From Ptiloglossa arizonensis (taxonomy: Eukaryota > Arthropoda > Insecta > Hymenoptera > Colletidae): DNA of 64,000 nucleotides. Below, in pieces: positions 1 through 10,209 of this stretch; position 1 is the first letter of the stretch; every line of letters starts with the position of its first letter. The stretch covers positions 1,054,001 to 1,118,000 of the forward strand of contig NW_027478417.1 in assembly GCF_051014685.1 (NCBI RefSeq), written 5' to 3'. The translations under genes were made by a program, and so were the position numbers. The notes under the pieces are model-generated. The model made no database searches. It saw only the letters and a list, made by a program, of their open reading frames with translations, and had not been told where the DNA came from.

Positions 1-528
1 ACGTACCGTTGTAATCGGGCGTGTTTCTGCTTTCAGATTCAATAGGAAATTCTCGAGTTCGTCAATTCGTTCGCGAGATATGGTAGTTTGAAGTTAAGGA
101 ATGGTTGAGAAACCATTAAAATTTTCGCAAGTCTGATACTCGAAACCAATAACTGGTATGGCCTAGGGGAAAATTACACACACCATTGTAATCGTGCGAG
201 TTTCTACTTTCAGATGCAACAGGAATTTCTCGAGTTCGTCATTCAGTTCGCGAGATTTGGGGGTTTGAAGTTAAGGAATGGTTGAGAAACCATCAAAATT
301 TTCGCAAGTCTGATACTCGAAACCAATAACTACAAAGGCATAGGGGAAAAATGCACATACCTTTGTAATCGGGCGAGTTTCCACTTTCAGACGCAACAGG
401 AATTTCTCGAGTTCGTCATTCCGTTCGCGAGATTTGGGAGTTTGAAGTTAAGGAATGCTTGAGAAACCATCAAAATTTTCGCAAGTCTGATACCCGAAAC
501 CAATAACTACTATGGCCTAGGGCAAAAA
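1..528 (+). repeat. Three-monomer block, copy 1 (partner 2476-3003)
   Basis: This stretch matches 2476-3003 at an offset of 2475 bp, 14 monomers less 3 bases. Shared markers are the GCGTGTTTCTGC segment, the TTTGGGGGTTTG variant and the rare CAGACGCAAC at about 388 and 2864. Similarity stops near 528, where this copy carries CACGTACCGTTGTAATC and the partner CATACCGTCGAAATC. A 14-unit spacing is also used by the 3.88-6.36 kb duplication. Confidence 0.75.
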
Positions 529-2228
529 TACACGTACCGTTGTAATCGGGCGTGTATCTGCTTTCAGATGCAATAGGAAATTCTCGAGTTCGTCAATACG
601 TTCGCGAGATATTGTAGTTTGAAGTTAAGGAATGGTTGATGAACCATCAAAATTTTCGCAAGCCTGATACTCGAAACCAATAACTGGTATGTCCTAGGGG
701 AAAAGTACACACACCATTGTAAACGTGCGAGTTTCTACTTTCAGATGCAACAGGAATTTCTCGAGTTCGTCTATCCGTTCGCGAGAAAGGGGAGTATGAA
801 GTTAAGGAATGGTTGAGAAACCATCAAAATTTTCGCAAGTCTGATACTCGAAACCAAGAACTACAATGACCTAGGGGAAAAATAACCATACCGTTGTAAT
901 AGGGCGAGTTTCTGCTTTCAGATGCAAAAGGAATTTCTCGAGTTCGTCAATCCGTTCGCGAGATATGGGAGTTTGAAGTTAAGCAATGGTTGAGAACCAT
1001 CAAAATTTTCGCAAGTCTGACACTCGAAACCAATAACTACAAAGGCATAGGGGAAAACACACATATCTTTGTAATCGGGCGAGTTTCTACTTTCAGATGC
1101 AACAGGAATTTCTCGAGTTCGTCTATCCGTTCGCGAGAAAGGGGAGTTTGAAGTTAAGGAATGGTTGAGAAACCATCAAAATTTTCGCAAGTCTGATACT
1201 CGAAACCAAGAACTACAATGACCTAGGGGAAAAATAACCATACCGTTGTAATAGGGCGAGTTTCTGCTTTCAGATGCAAAAGGAATTTCTCGAGTTCGTC
1301 AATCCGTTCGCGAGATATGGGAGTTTGAAGTTAAGCAATGGTTGAGAACCATCAAAATTTTCGCAAGTCTGACACTCGAAACCAATAACTACAAAGGCCT
1401 AGGGGAAAAACACACATATCCTTGTAATCGGGCGAGTTTCTACTTTCAGATGCAACATGAATTTCTCGAGTTCGTCAATCCGTTCGCGAGATATGGGAGT
1501 TTGAAGTTAAGGAATGGTTGAAAAACCATCAAAATCTTCGCCGGTCTGATACTCTAAACCAATAACTGGTATGGCCTAGGGGAAAAGTACACACACCATT
1601 GTAATCGTGCGAGTTTCTACTTTCAGATACAACAGGAATTTCTCGAGTTCGTCGATGCGTTCGCGAGATATGGGAGTTTGAAGTTAAGGAATGGTTGAGA
1701 AACCATCAAAATTTTCGCTGGTCTGATACCCGAAACCAATAACTACTATGGCCTAGGGCAAAAATACACATAACTTTGTAATCGGGCGAGTTTCCACTTT
1801 CAGATGCAACACGAATTTCTCGAGTTCGTCATTCCGTTCGCGAGATATGGGAGTTTGAAGTTAAGGAATGCTTGAGAAACCATCAAAATTTTCGCAAATC
1901 TGATACTCGAAACAAATAACTACAAAGGCATAGGGGAAAAATGCACATACCTTTGTAATCGGGCGAATTTCCACTTTCAGATGCAACAGGAATTTCTCGA
2001 GTTCGTCATTCCGTTCGCGAGATATGGGAGTTTGAAGTTAAGGAATGGTTGAAAAACCATCAAAATCTTCGCCGGTCTGATACTCTAAACCAATAACTGG
2101 TATGTCCTAGGGGAAAAGTACACACACCATTGTAAACGTGCGAGTTTCTACTTTCAGATGCAACAGGAATTTCTCGAGTTCGTCATTCAGTTCGCGAGAT
2201 TTGGGAGTTTGAAGTTAGGGAATGGTTG
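529..2228 (+). repeat. Mixed monomers with a two-monomer tandem duplication
   Basis: This stretch holds about 9.6 monomers of mixed type. Within it, about 731-1082 and 1083-1434 are adjacent copies of a two-monomer unit, 352 bp apart. Both carry the unusual GGAAAAATAACCATACCG, GATGCAAAAGG, TTAAGCAATGG and a one-base deletion, GGTTGAGAACCATC. The rest, to 2228, shows no long internal duplicate that I could follow. Confidence 0.75.
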
Positions 2229-3881
2229 AGAAGCCATCAAAATTTTCGCAAGTCTGATACCCGAAACCAATAACTACTATGGCCTAGGGCAAAAATGCAC
2301 ATACCTTTGTAATCGGGCGAGTTTCCACTTTCAGATGCAACAGGAATTCCTCGAGTTCGACATTCCGTTCGCGAGATATGAGAGTTTGAAGTTAAGGAAT
2401 GGTAGGGAAACCTTCAAAATTTTCGCTGGTCTGATACTCGAAACCAGTAACTGGAATGGCCTAGGTCAAAAATACACGTACCGTTGTAATCGGGCGTGTT
2501 TCTGCTTTCAGATGCAACAGGAAATTCTCGAGTTCGTCAATTCGTTCGCGAGATATGGTAGTTTGAAGTTAAGGAATGGTTGAGAAACCATTAAAATTTT
2601 CGCAAGCCTGATACTCGAAACCAATAACTGGTATGGCCTAGGGGAAAATTACACACACCATTGTAATCGTGCGAGTTTCTACTTTCAGATGCAACAGGAA
2701 TTTCTCGAGTTCGTCATTCAGTTCGCGAGATTTGGGGGTTTGAAGTTAAGGAATGGTTGAGAAACCATCAAAATTTTCGCAAGTCTGGTACTCGAAACCA
2801 ATAACTACAAAGGCATAGGGGAAAAATACACATACCCTTGTAATCGGGCGAGTTTCCACTTTCAGACGCAACAGGAATTTCTCGAGTTCGTCATTCCGTT
2901 CGCGAGATTTGGGAGTTTGAAGTTAAGGAATGCTTGAGAAACCATCAAAGTTTTCGCAAGTCTGATACCCGAAACCAATAACTACTATGGCCTAGGGCAA
3001 AAATGCACATACCGTCGAAATCGGGCGAGTTTCTGCTTTCAGATGCAATAGGAATTTCTCGAGTTCGTCAATCCGTTCGCGAGGTATGGGAGTTTGAAGT
3101 TAAGGAATGGTTGAAAACACCTTCAAGTTTTCGTCGGTCTGATACTCGAAACAATTAACTGGAATGGCCTAGGGGAATAATACACGTACCTTTGTAATCG
3201 GGCGAGATTCCAAATTCAGATGCAACAGGAATTTCTCGAGTTCGTCTATCCGTACGCGAGATATGGGAGTTTGAATTTAAGGAATGGTTGAGAAACCATC
3301 AAAATTTTCGCTGGTCTGATACTCGAAACCAATAACTGGAATGGCCTAGGGGAAAAGTACACACACCATTGTAATCGAGCGAGTTTCTACTTTCAGATGC
3401 AACAGGAATTTCTCGAGTACGTCAATCCGTTCGCGAGATATGGGAGTTTGAAGTTTAGGAATGGTTGAGAAACCATCAAAATTTTCGCAAGTCTGATACC
3501 CGAAACCAATAACTACAAAGGCCTAGGGGAAAAACACACATATCCTTGTAATCGGGCGAGTTTCTACTTTCAGATGCAACAGGAATTTCTCGAGTTCGTC
3601 ATTCCGTTCGCGAGATATGGGAGTTTGAAGTTAAGGAATGGTTGAGAAATCATCAAAATTTTCGCATGTCTGATACTCGAATCCAATAACAACTATGGCC
3701 TAGGGCAAAAATACATATACCGTTGTAATCGGACGAGTTTCTGCTTTCAGATGTAACAGGAATTTCTCGAGTTCGTCAATCCGTTCTCGAGATATGGGAG
3801 TTTGAAGTTAAGGAACGGTTGAGAAACCATAAAAATTTTCGCAAGTCTGATACTCGAAACCAATAACTACAAAGGCCTAGG
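2229..3881 (+). repeat. Mixed monomers feeding later duplicates
   Basis: About 2229-2805 matches 5238-5814 at an offset of 3009 bp, exactly 17 monomers, including the stop-less monomer at 2335. About 2731-3110 matches 4501-4877 at an offset of 1770 bp, exactly 10 monomers. The rest, about 3110-3881, is ordinary variant monomers with scattered substitutions. Two different source offsets in one stretch show it took part in more than one exchange event. Confidence 0.7.
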
Positions 3882-6358
3882 GGGAAAACACACATATCTT
3901 TGTAATCGGGCGAGTTTCTACTTTCAGATGTAACAGGAATTTCTCGAGTTCGTCTATCCGTTCGCGAGAAAGGTGAGTTTGAAGTTAAGGAATGGTTGAG
4001 AAACAATCAAAATATACGCAATTCAGATGCTAGAAACGAATAACTGGAATGGCCTAGGGGAAAAGTACACAAACCATTGTATTCGGGCGAGTTTCTACTT
4101 TCAGATGCAACAGGAATTCCTCGTGTTCGTCAATCCGTTCGCGAGATATGGGCGTTTGAAGTTAAGGAATGCTTGAGAAACCATCAAAATTTTCGCAAGT
4201 CTGATACCCGAAACCAATAACTACTATGGCTTAGGGCAAAAATGCACATACCTTTGCAATCGGGCGAGTTACCACTTTCAGATGCAACAGGAATTCCTCG
4301 AGTTCGTCATTCCGTTCGCGAGATATGAGAGTTTGAAGTTAAGGAATGGTAGGGAAACCTTCAAAATTTTCGCTGGTCTGATACTCGAAACCAGTAACTG
4401 GAATGGCCTAGGTCAAAAATACACGTACCGTTGTAATCGGGCGTGTTTCTGCTTTCAGATGCAATAGGAAATTCTCGAGTTCGTCAATTCGTTCGCGAGA
4501 TTTGGGGGTTTGAAGTTAAGGAATGGTTGAGAAACCATCAAAATTTTCGCAACTCTGACACTCGAAACCAATAACTACAAAGGCATAGGGGAAAAATGCA
4601 CATACCTTTGTAATCGGGCGAGTTTCCACTTTTAGATGCAACAGGAATTTCTCGAGTTCGTCATTCCTATCGCGAGATTTGGGAGTTTGAAGTTAAGGAA
4701 TGCTTGAGAAACCATCAAAATTTTCGCAAGTCTGATACCCGAAACCAATAACTACTATGGCCTAGGGCAAAAATGCACATACCGTCGAAATCGGGCGGGT
4801 TTCTGCTTTCAGATGCAATAGGAATTTCTCGAGTTCGTCAATCCGTTCGCGAGATATGGGAGTTTGAAGTTAAGGAATGGTTGAGAAACCATCAAAATCT
4901 TCGCCGGTCTGATACTCGAAACCAATAACTGGTATGGCCTAGGCGAAAAGTACACACACCATTGTAATCGTGCGAGTTTCTACTTTCAGATACAACAGGA
5001 ATTTCTCGCGTTCGTCGATGCGTTCGCGAGATATGGGAGTTTGAAGTTAAGGAATGGTTGAGAAACCATCAAAATTTTCGCAAATCTGATACTCGAAACA
5101 AATAACTACAAAGGCATAGGGGAAAAATGCACATACCTTTGTAATCGGGCGAATTTCCACTTTCAGATGCAACAGGAATTTCTCGAGTTCGTCATTCCGT
5201 TCGCGAGATATGGGAGTTTGAAGTTAAGGAATGCTTGAGAAGCCATCAAAATTTTCGCAAGTCTGATACCCGAAACCAATAACTACTATGGCCTAGGGCA
5301 AAAATGCACATACCTTTGTAATCGGGCGAGTTTCCATTTTCAGATGCAACAGGAATTCCTCGAGTTCGACATTCCGTTCGCGAGATATGAGAGTTTGAAG
5401 TTAAGGAATGGTAGGGAAACCTTCAAAATTTTCGCTGGTCTGATACTCGAAACCAGTAACTGGAATGGCCTAGGTCGAAAATACACGTACCGTTGTAATC
5501 GGGCGTGTTTCTGCTTTCAGATGCAATAGGAAATTCTCGAGTTCGTCAATTCGTTCGCGAGATATGGTAGTTTGAAGTTAAGGAATGGTTGAGAAACCAT
5601 TAAAATTTTTGCAAGTCCGATACTCGAAACCAATAACTGGTATGGCCTAGGGGAAAATTACACACACCATTGTAATCGTGCGAGTTTCTACTTTCAGATG
5701 CAACAGGAATTTCTCGAGTTCGTCATTCAGTTCGCGAGATTTGGGGGTTGGAAGTTAAGGAATGGTTGAGAAACCATCAAAATTTTCGCAAGTCTGATAC
5801 TCGAAACCAATAACTGCAAAGGCCTAGGGGAAAAACACACATATCCTTGTAATCGGGCGAGTTTCTACTTTCAGATGCAACAGGAATTTCTCGAGTTCGT
5901 CATTCCGTTCGCGAGATATGGGAGTTTGAAGTTAAGGAATGGTTGAGAAATCATCAAAATTTTCGCATGTCTGATACTCGAATCCAATAACAACTCTGGC
6001 CTAGGGCAAAAATACATATACCGTTGTAATCGGACGAGTTTCTGCTTTCAGATGCAACACGAATTTCTCGAGTTCGTCATTCCGTTCGTGAGATATGAGA
6101 GTTTGAAGTTAAGGAATGGTTGAGAAACTATCAAAATTTTCGCAAGTCTGATACTCGAAACCAATAACTGGTATGGCCTAGGGGAAAAGTACACACACCA
6201 TTGTAATCGTGCGAGTTTCTACTTTCAGATGCAACAGGAATTTCTCGAGTTCGTCATTCAGTTCGCGAGATTTGGGAGTTTGAAATTAGGGAATGGTTGA
6301 GAAACCATCAAAATTTTCGCAAGTCTGACACTCGAAACCAATAACTACAAAGGCATAG
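3882..6358 (+). repeat. Tandem segmental duplication, copy A (14 monomers, about 2477 bp)
   Basis: This block is followed directly by copy B at 6359. Shared rare variants include GATGTAACAGG with CTATCCG and GAGAAAGGTGAG, AATATACGCAATTCAGATGC, GAGTTACCACTTTC, TCGTCATTCCTATCGCG and CAACTCTGACACTCG. The offset is 2477 bp at first and 2654 bp after copy B gains a monomer. The few differences are single bases, for example TTCGTTCG against TTCCTTCG near 4492/6969, so the duplication looks recent. It holds stop-less monomers at 4282 and 5344. Confidence 0.88.
3970..4104 (+). other. Splice-donor-like and acceptor-like pair in a monomer variant
   Basis: In monomers with GAGAAAGGTGAGTTTG, the bases AAG-GTGAGT fit the eukaryotic 5' splice consensus fully (here GT at 3973-3974). 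Every monomer ends in a pyrimidine-rich run closed by CAG just before its first base (here AG at 4103-4104), which resembles a 3' splice site. The implied intron would be about 132 bp. The same variant occurs near 6450, 9467, 11579, 14056, 15648, 16357, 19542 and 20957. There is no evidence that the array is transcribed or spliced, so this is only a sequence resemblance. Confidence 0.25.
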
Positions 6359-9012
6359 GGGAAAACACACATATCTTTGTAATCGGGCGAGTTTCTACTT
6401 TCAGATGTAACAGGAATTTCTCGAGTTCGTCTATCCGTTCGCGAGAAAGGTGAGTTTGAAGTTAAGGAATGGTTGAGAAACAATCAAAATATACGCAATT
6501 CAGATGCTAGAAACGAATAACTGGAATGGCCTAGGGGAAAAGTACACAAACCATTGTATTCGGGCGAGTTTCTACTTTCAGATGCAACAGGAATTCCTCG
6601 TGTTCGTCAATCCGTTCGCGAGATATGGGCGTTTGAAGTTAAGGAATGCTTGAGAAACCATCAAAATTTTCGCAAGTCTGATACCCGAAACCAATAACTA
6701 CTATGGCTTAGGGCAAAAATGCACATACCTTTGCAATCGGGCGAGTTACCACTTTCAGATGCAACAGGAATTCCTCGAGTTCGTCATTCCGTTCGCGAGA
6801 TATGAGAGTTTGAAGTTAAGGAATGGTAGGGAAACCTTCAAAATTTTCGCTGGTCTGATACTCGAAACCAGTAACTGGAATGGCCTAGGTCAAAAATACA
6901 CGTACCGTTGTAATCGGGCGTGTTTCTGCTTTCAGATGCAATAGGAAATTCTCGAGTTCGTCAATTCCTTCGCGAGATTTGGGGGTTTGAAGTTAAGGAA
7001 TGGTTGAGAAACCATCAAAATTTTCGCAACTCTGACACTCGAAACCAATAACTACAAAGGCATAGGGGAAAAATGCACATACCTTTGTAATCGGGCGAGT
7101 TTCCACTTTCAGATGCAACAGGAATTTCTCGAGTTCGTCATTCCTATCGCGAGATTTGGGAGTTTGAAGTTAAGGAATGCTTGAGAAACAATCAAAATTT
7201 TCGCAAGTCTGATACCCGAAACCAATAACTACTATGGCCTAGGGCAAAAATGCACATACCGTCGAAATCGGGCGGGTTTCTGCTTTCAGATGCAATAGGA
7301 ATTTCTCGAGTTCGTCAATCCGTTCGCGAGATATGGGAGTTTGAAGTTAAGGAATGGTTGAGAAACCTTCAAAATTTTCGTCAGTCTGATACTCGAAACC
7401 AATAACTGGAATGGCCTAGGGGAAAAGTACAAACACCGTTGTAATCGGGCGAGTTTCTACTTTCAGATGCAACAGGAATTTCTCGTGTTCGTCAATCCGT
7501 TCGCGAGATATGGGAGTTTGAAGTTAAGGAATGGTTGAGAAACCATCAAAATCTTCGCCGGTCTGATACTCGAAACCAATAACTGGTATGGCCTAGGCGA
7601 AAAGTACACACACCATTGTAATCGTGCGAGTTTCTACTTTCAGATACAACAGGAATTTCTCGCGTTCGTCGATGCGTTCGCGAGATATGGGAGTTTGAAG
7701 TTAAGGAATGGTTGAGAAACCATCAAAATTTTCGCAAATCTGATACTCGAAACAAATAACTACAAAGGCATAGGGGAAAAATGCACATACCTTTGTAATC
7801 GGGCGAATTTCCACTTTCAGATGCAACAGGAATTTCTCGAGTTCGTCATTCCGTTCGCGAGATATGGGAGTTTGAAGTTAAGGAATGCTTGAGAAGCCAT
7901 CAAAATTTTCGCAAGTCTGATACCCGAAACCAATAACTACTATGGCCTAGGGCAAAAATGCACATACCTTTGTAATCGGGCGAGTTTCCATTTTCAGATG
8001 CAACAGGAATTCCTCGAGTTCGACATTCCGTTCGCGAGATATGAGAGTTTGAAGTTAAGGAATGGTAGGGAAACCTTCAAAATTTTCGCTGGTCTGATAC
8101 TCGAAACCAGTAACTGGAATGGCCTAGGTCGAAAATACACGTACCGTTGTAATCGGGCGTGTTTCTGCTTTCAGATGCAATAGGAAATTCTCGAGTTCGT
8201 CAATTCGTTCGCGAGATATGGTAGTTTGAAGTTAAGGAATGGTTGAGAAACCATTAAAATTTTTGCAAGTCCGATACTCGAAACCAATAACTGGTATGGC
8301 CTAGGGGAAAATTACACACACCATTGTAATCGTGCGAGTTTCTACTTTCAGATGCAACAGGAATTTCTCGAGTTCGTCATTCAGTTCGCGAGATTTGGGG
8401 GTTGGAAGTTAAGGAATGGTTGAGAAACCATCAAAATTTTCGCAAGTCTGATACTCGAAACCAATAACTGCAAAGGCCTAGGGGAAAAACACACATATCC
8501 TTGTAATCGGGCGAGTTTCTACTTTCAGATGCAACAGGAATTTCTCGAGTTCGTCATTCCGTTCGCGAGATATGGGAGTTTGAAGTTAAGGAATGGTTGA
8601 GAAATCATCAAAATTTTCGCATGTCTGATACTCGAATCCAATAACAACTCTGGCCTAGGGCAAAAATACATATACCGTTGTAATCGGACGAGTTTCTGCT
8701 TTCAGATGCAACACGAATTTCTCGAGTTCGTCATTCCGTTCGTGAGATATGAGAGTTTGAAGTTAAGGAATGGTTGAGAAACCATCAAAATTTTCGCAAG
8801 TCTGATACTCGAAACCAATAACTGGTATGGCCTAGGGGAAAAGTACACACACCATTGTAATCGTGCGAGTTTCTACTTTCAGATGCAACAGGAATTTCTC
8901 GAGTTCGTCATTCAGTTCGCGAGATTTGGGAGTTTGAAATTAGGGAATGGTTGAGAAACCATCAAAATTTTCGCAAGTCTGACACTCGAAACCAATAACT
9001 ACAAAGGCATAG
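6359..9012 (+). repeat. Tandem segmental duplication, copy B (15 monomers, about 2654 bp)
   Basis: This copy is nearly identical to copy A apart from one additional monomer at about 7360-7536, recognised by GAGAAACCTTC, TTTTCGTCAGTC and AAGTACAAACACCG. After it the offset to copy A rises from 2477 to 2654 bp, exactly one monomer. Either B gained a unit or A lost one. Similarity to the start of the unit ends just after 9012, where TATCCGTTTGCAAGAAAGG replaces the copy A sequence. It holds stop-less monomers at 6759 and 7998. Confidence 0.88.
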
Positions 9013-9210
9013 GGGAAAACACACATATCTTTGTAATCGGGCGAGTTTCTACTTTCAGATGCAACAGGAATTTCTCGAGTTCGTCTATCCGTTTGCAAGA
9101 AAGGGGAGTTTGAAGTTAAGGAATGGTTGAGAAACCATCAAAATTTTCGCAAGTCTGATACTCGAAACCAATAACTACAATGACCTACGGGAAAAATACA
9201 CATATCGTTG
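9013..9210 (+). repeat. Single linking monomer between blocks
   Basis: About one monomer separates the 3.88-9.01 kb tandem duplication from the next large block. It carries the local variants CCGTTTGCAAGAAAGG near 9090 and TGACCTACGGG near 9181, the latter destroying the AvrII site. I saw nothing but satellite here. Confidence 0.7.
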
Positions 9211-10152
9211 TAATAGGGCGAGTTTCTGCTTTCAGATGTAACAGGAATTTCTCGAGTTCGACATTCCGTTCTCGAGATATGGGAGTTTGAAGTTAAGGAA
9301 CGGTTGAGAAACCATCAAAATTTTCGCAAGTCTGATACTCGAAACCAATAACTACAAAGGCCTAGGGGGAAAACACACATATCTTTGTAATCGGGCGAGT
9401 TTCTACTTTCAGATGCAACAGGAATTTCTCGAGTTCGTCTATCCGTTCGCGAGAAAGGTGAGTTTGAAGTTAAGGAATGGTTGAGAAACCATCAAAATAT
9501 ACGCAATTCTGATGCTAGAAACGAATAACTGGAATGGCCTAGGGGAAAAGTACCCAAACCATTGTAATCGGGCGAGTTTCTACTTTCAGATGCAACAGGA
9601 ATTCCTCGTGTTCGTCAATCCGTTCGCGAGATATGGGAGTTTGAAGTTAAGGAATGCTTGAGAAACCATCAAAATTTTCGCAAGTCTGATACTCGAAACC
9701 AATAACTACTATGGCCTAGGGCAAAAATGCACATACCGTCGAAATCGGGCGAGTTTCTGCTTTCAGATGCAACAGGAATTTCTCGAGTTCGTCAATCCGT
9801 TCGCGAGATATGGGAGTTTGAAGTTAAGGAATGGTTGAGAAACCATCAAAATTTTCGCTTGTCTGATACTCGAAACCAATAACTACAAAGGCCTAGGGGA
9901 AAAATACACGTACCTTTGTAATCGGGCGAGATTCCACATTCAGATGCAACAGGAATTTCTCGAGTTCGTCCATCCGTTCGCGAGATATGGGAGTTTGAAG
10001 TCAAGGAATGGTTGAGGAACCATCAAAATTTTCGCTGGTCTGATACTCGAAACCAATAACTGGAATGGCCTAGGGGAAAAGCACACACACCATTGTAATC
10101 GGGCGAGTTTCTACTTTCAGATGCAACAGGAATTTCTCGAGTTCGTCAATCC

Positions 10153-10169
10153 GTTCGCGAGATATGGGA
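10153..10169 (+). other. CENP-B-box-like motif, present in most monomers
   Basis: The sequence GTTCGCGAGATATGGGA fits the mammalian CENP-B box NTTCGNNNNANNCGGGN at 8 of its 9 fixed positions; the one miss is T for the first C of CGGG. The motif sits at monomer bases 33-49 and recurs in most copies across the window. Variants such as TTCGCGAGAAAGGGG also match 8 of 9, while the TATGGTAG variants drop to 7. I saw no copy with a perfect match. CENP-B binding is known only for a limited set of animals, and pogo-derived relatives occur elsewhere, so a protein-binding role here is conjecture. Confidence 0.45.
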
Positions 10170-10184
10170 GTTTGAAGTTAAGGA

Positions 10185-10200
10185 ATGGTTGAGAAACCAT
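10185..10200 (+). other. Dyad symmetry ATGGTT-GAGA-AACCAT in the monomer
   Basis: A perfect 6-bp inverted repeat around a 4-base GAGA loop lies at monomer bases 65-80. It could form a small hairpin or cruciform and holds the TGA that closes the forward frame. It recurs in a large share of copies. Many others carry ATGCTT on the left arm or AATCAT on the right arm, which breaks one pair. Short dyads are reported as a feature of several centromeric satellites; function here is not shown. Confidence 0.6.
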
Positions 10201-10201
10201 C

Positions 10202-10209
10202 AAAATTTT
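10202..10209. other. A4T4 tract in the monomer
   Basis: AAAATTTT follows the dyad directly (monomer bases 82-89) and is kept in most units. A second A-run (about bases 134-138) lies roughly 50 bp downstream, near five helical turns. A4T4 tracts are known to curve DNA when helically phased, so the monomer may be bent, which would fit nucleosome positioning. A subset of copies replaces the tract with AAAATATACG, AAATTTACG or AAAACTTTCG. Confidence 0.5.

Noticed and set aside
2335..2583. Open reading frames of 60-141 codons on the plus strand (2335, 4282, 5344, 22327, 44471, 49246, 53669 and others)
   Set aside because: All are the same satellite monomer read in one frame where the usual TGA is changed. 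They encode the same 59-residue repeat, end at the next TGA or TAG, and show no promoter, start context or domain.
3776..4006. Minus-strand open frames (3776-4006, 6286-6483, 11971-12210, 54373-54558, 58041-58274)
   Set aside because: They are complements of ordinary monomers. Their openness depends on local single-base changes or a one-base deletion, and they share no independent gene feature.
9013..9210. Mobile-element insertion at block boundaries
   Set aside because: At every boundary examined the sequence stays in satellite phase. There are no terminal repeats, target-site duplications or non-satellite bases.
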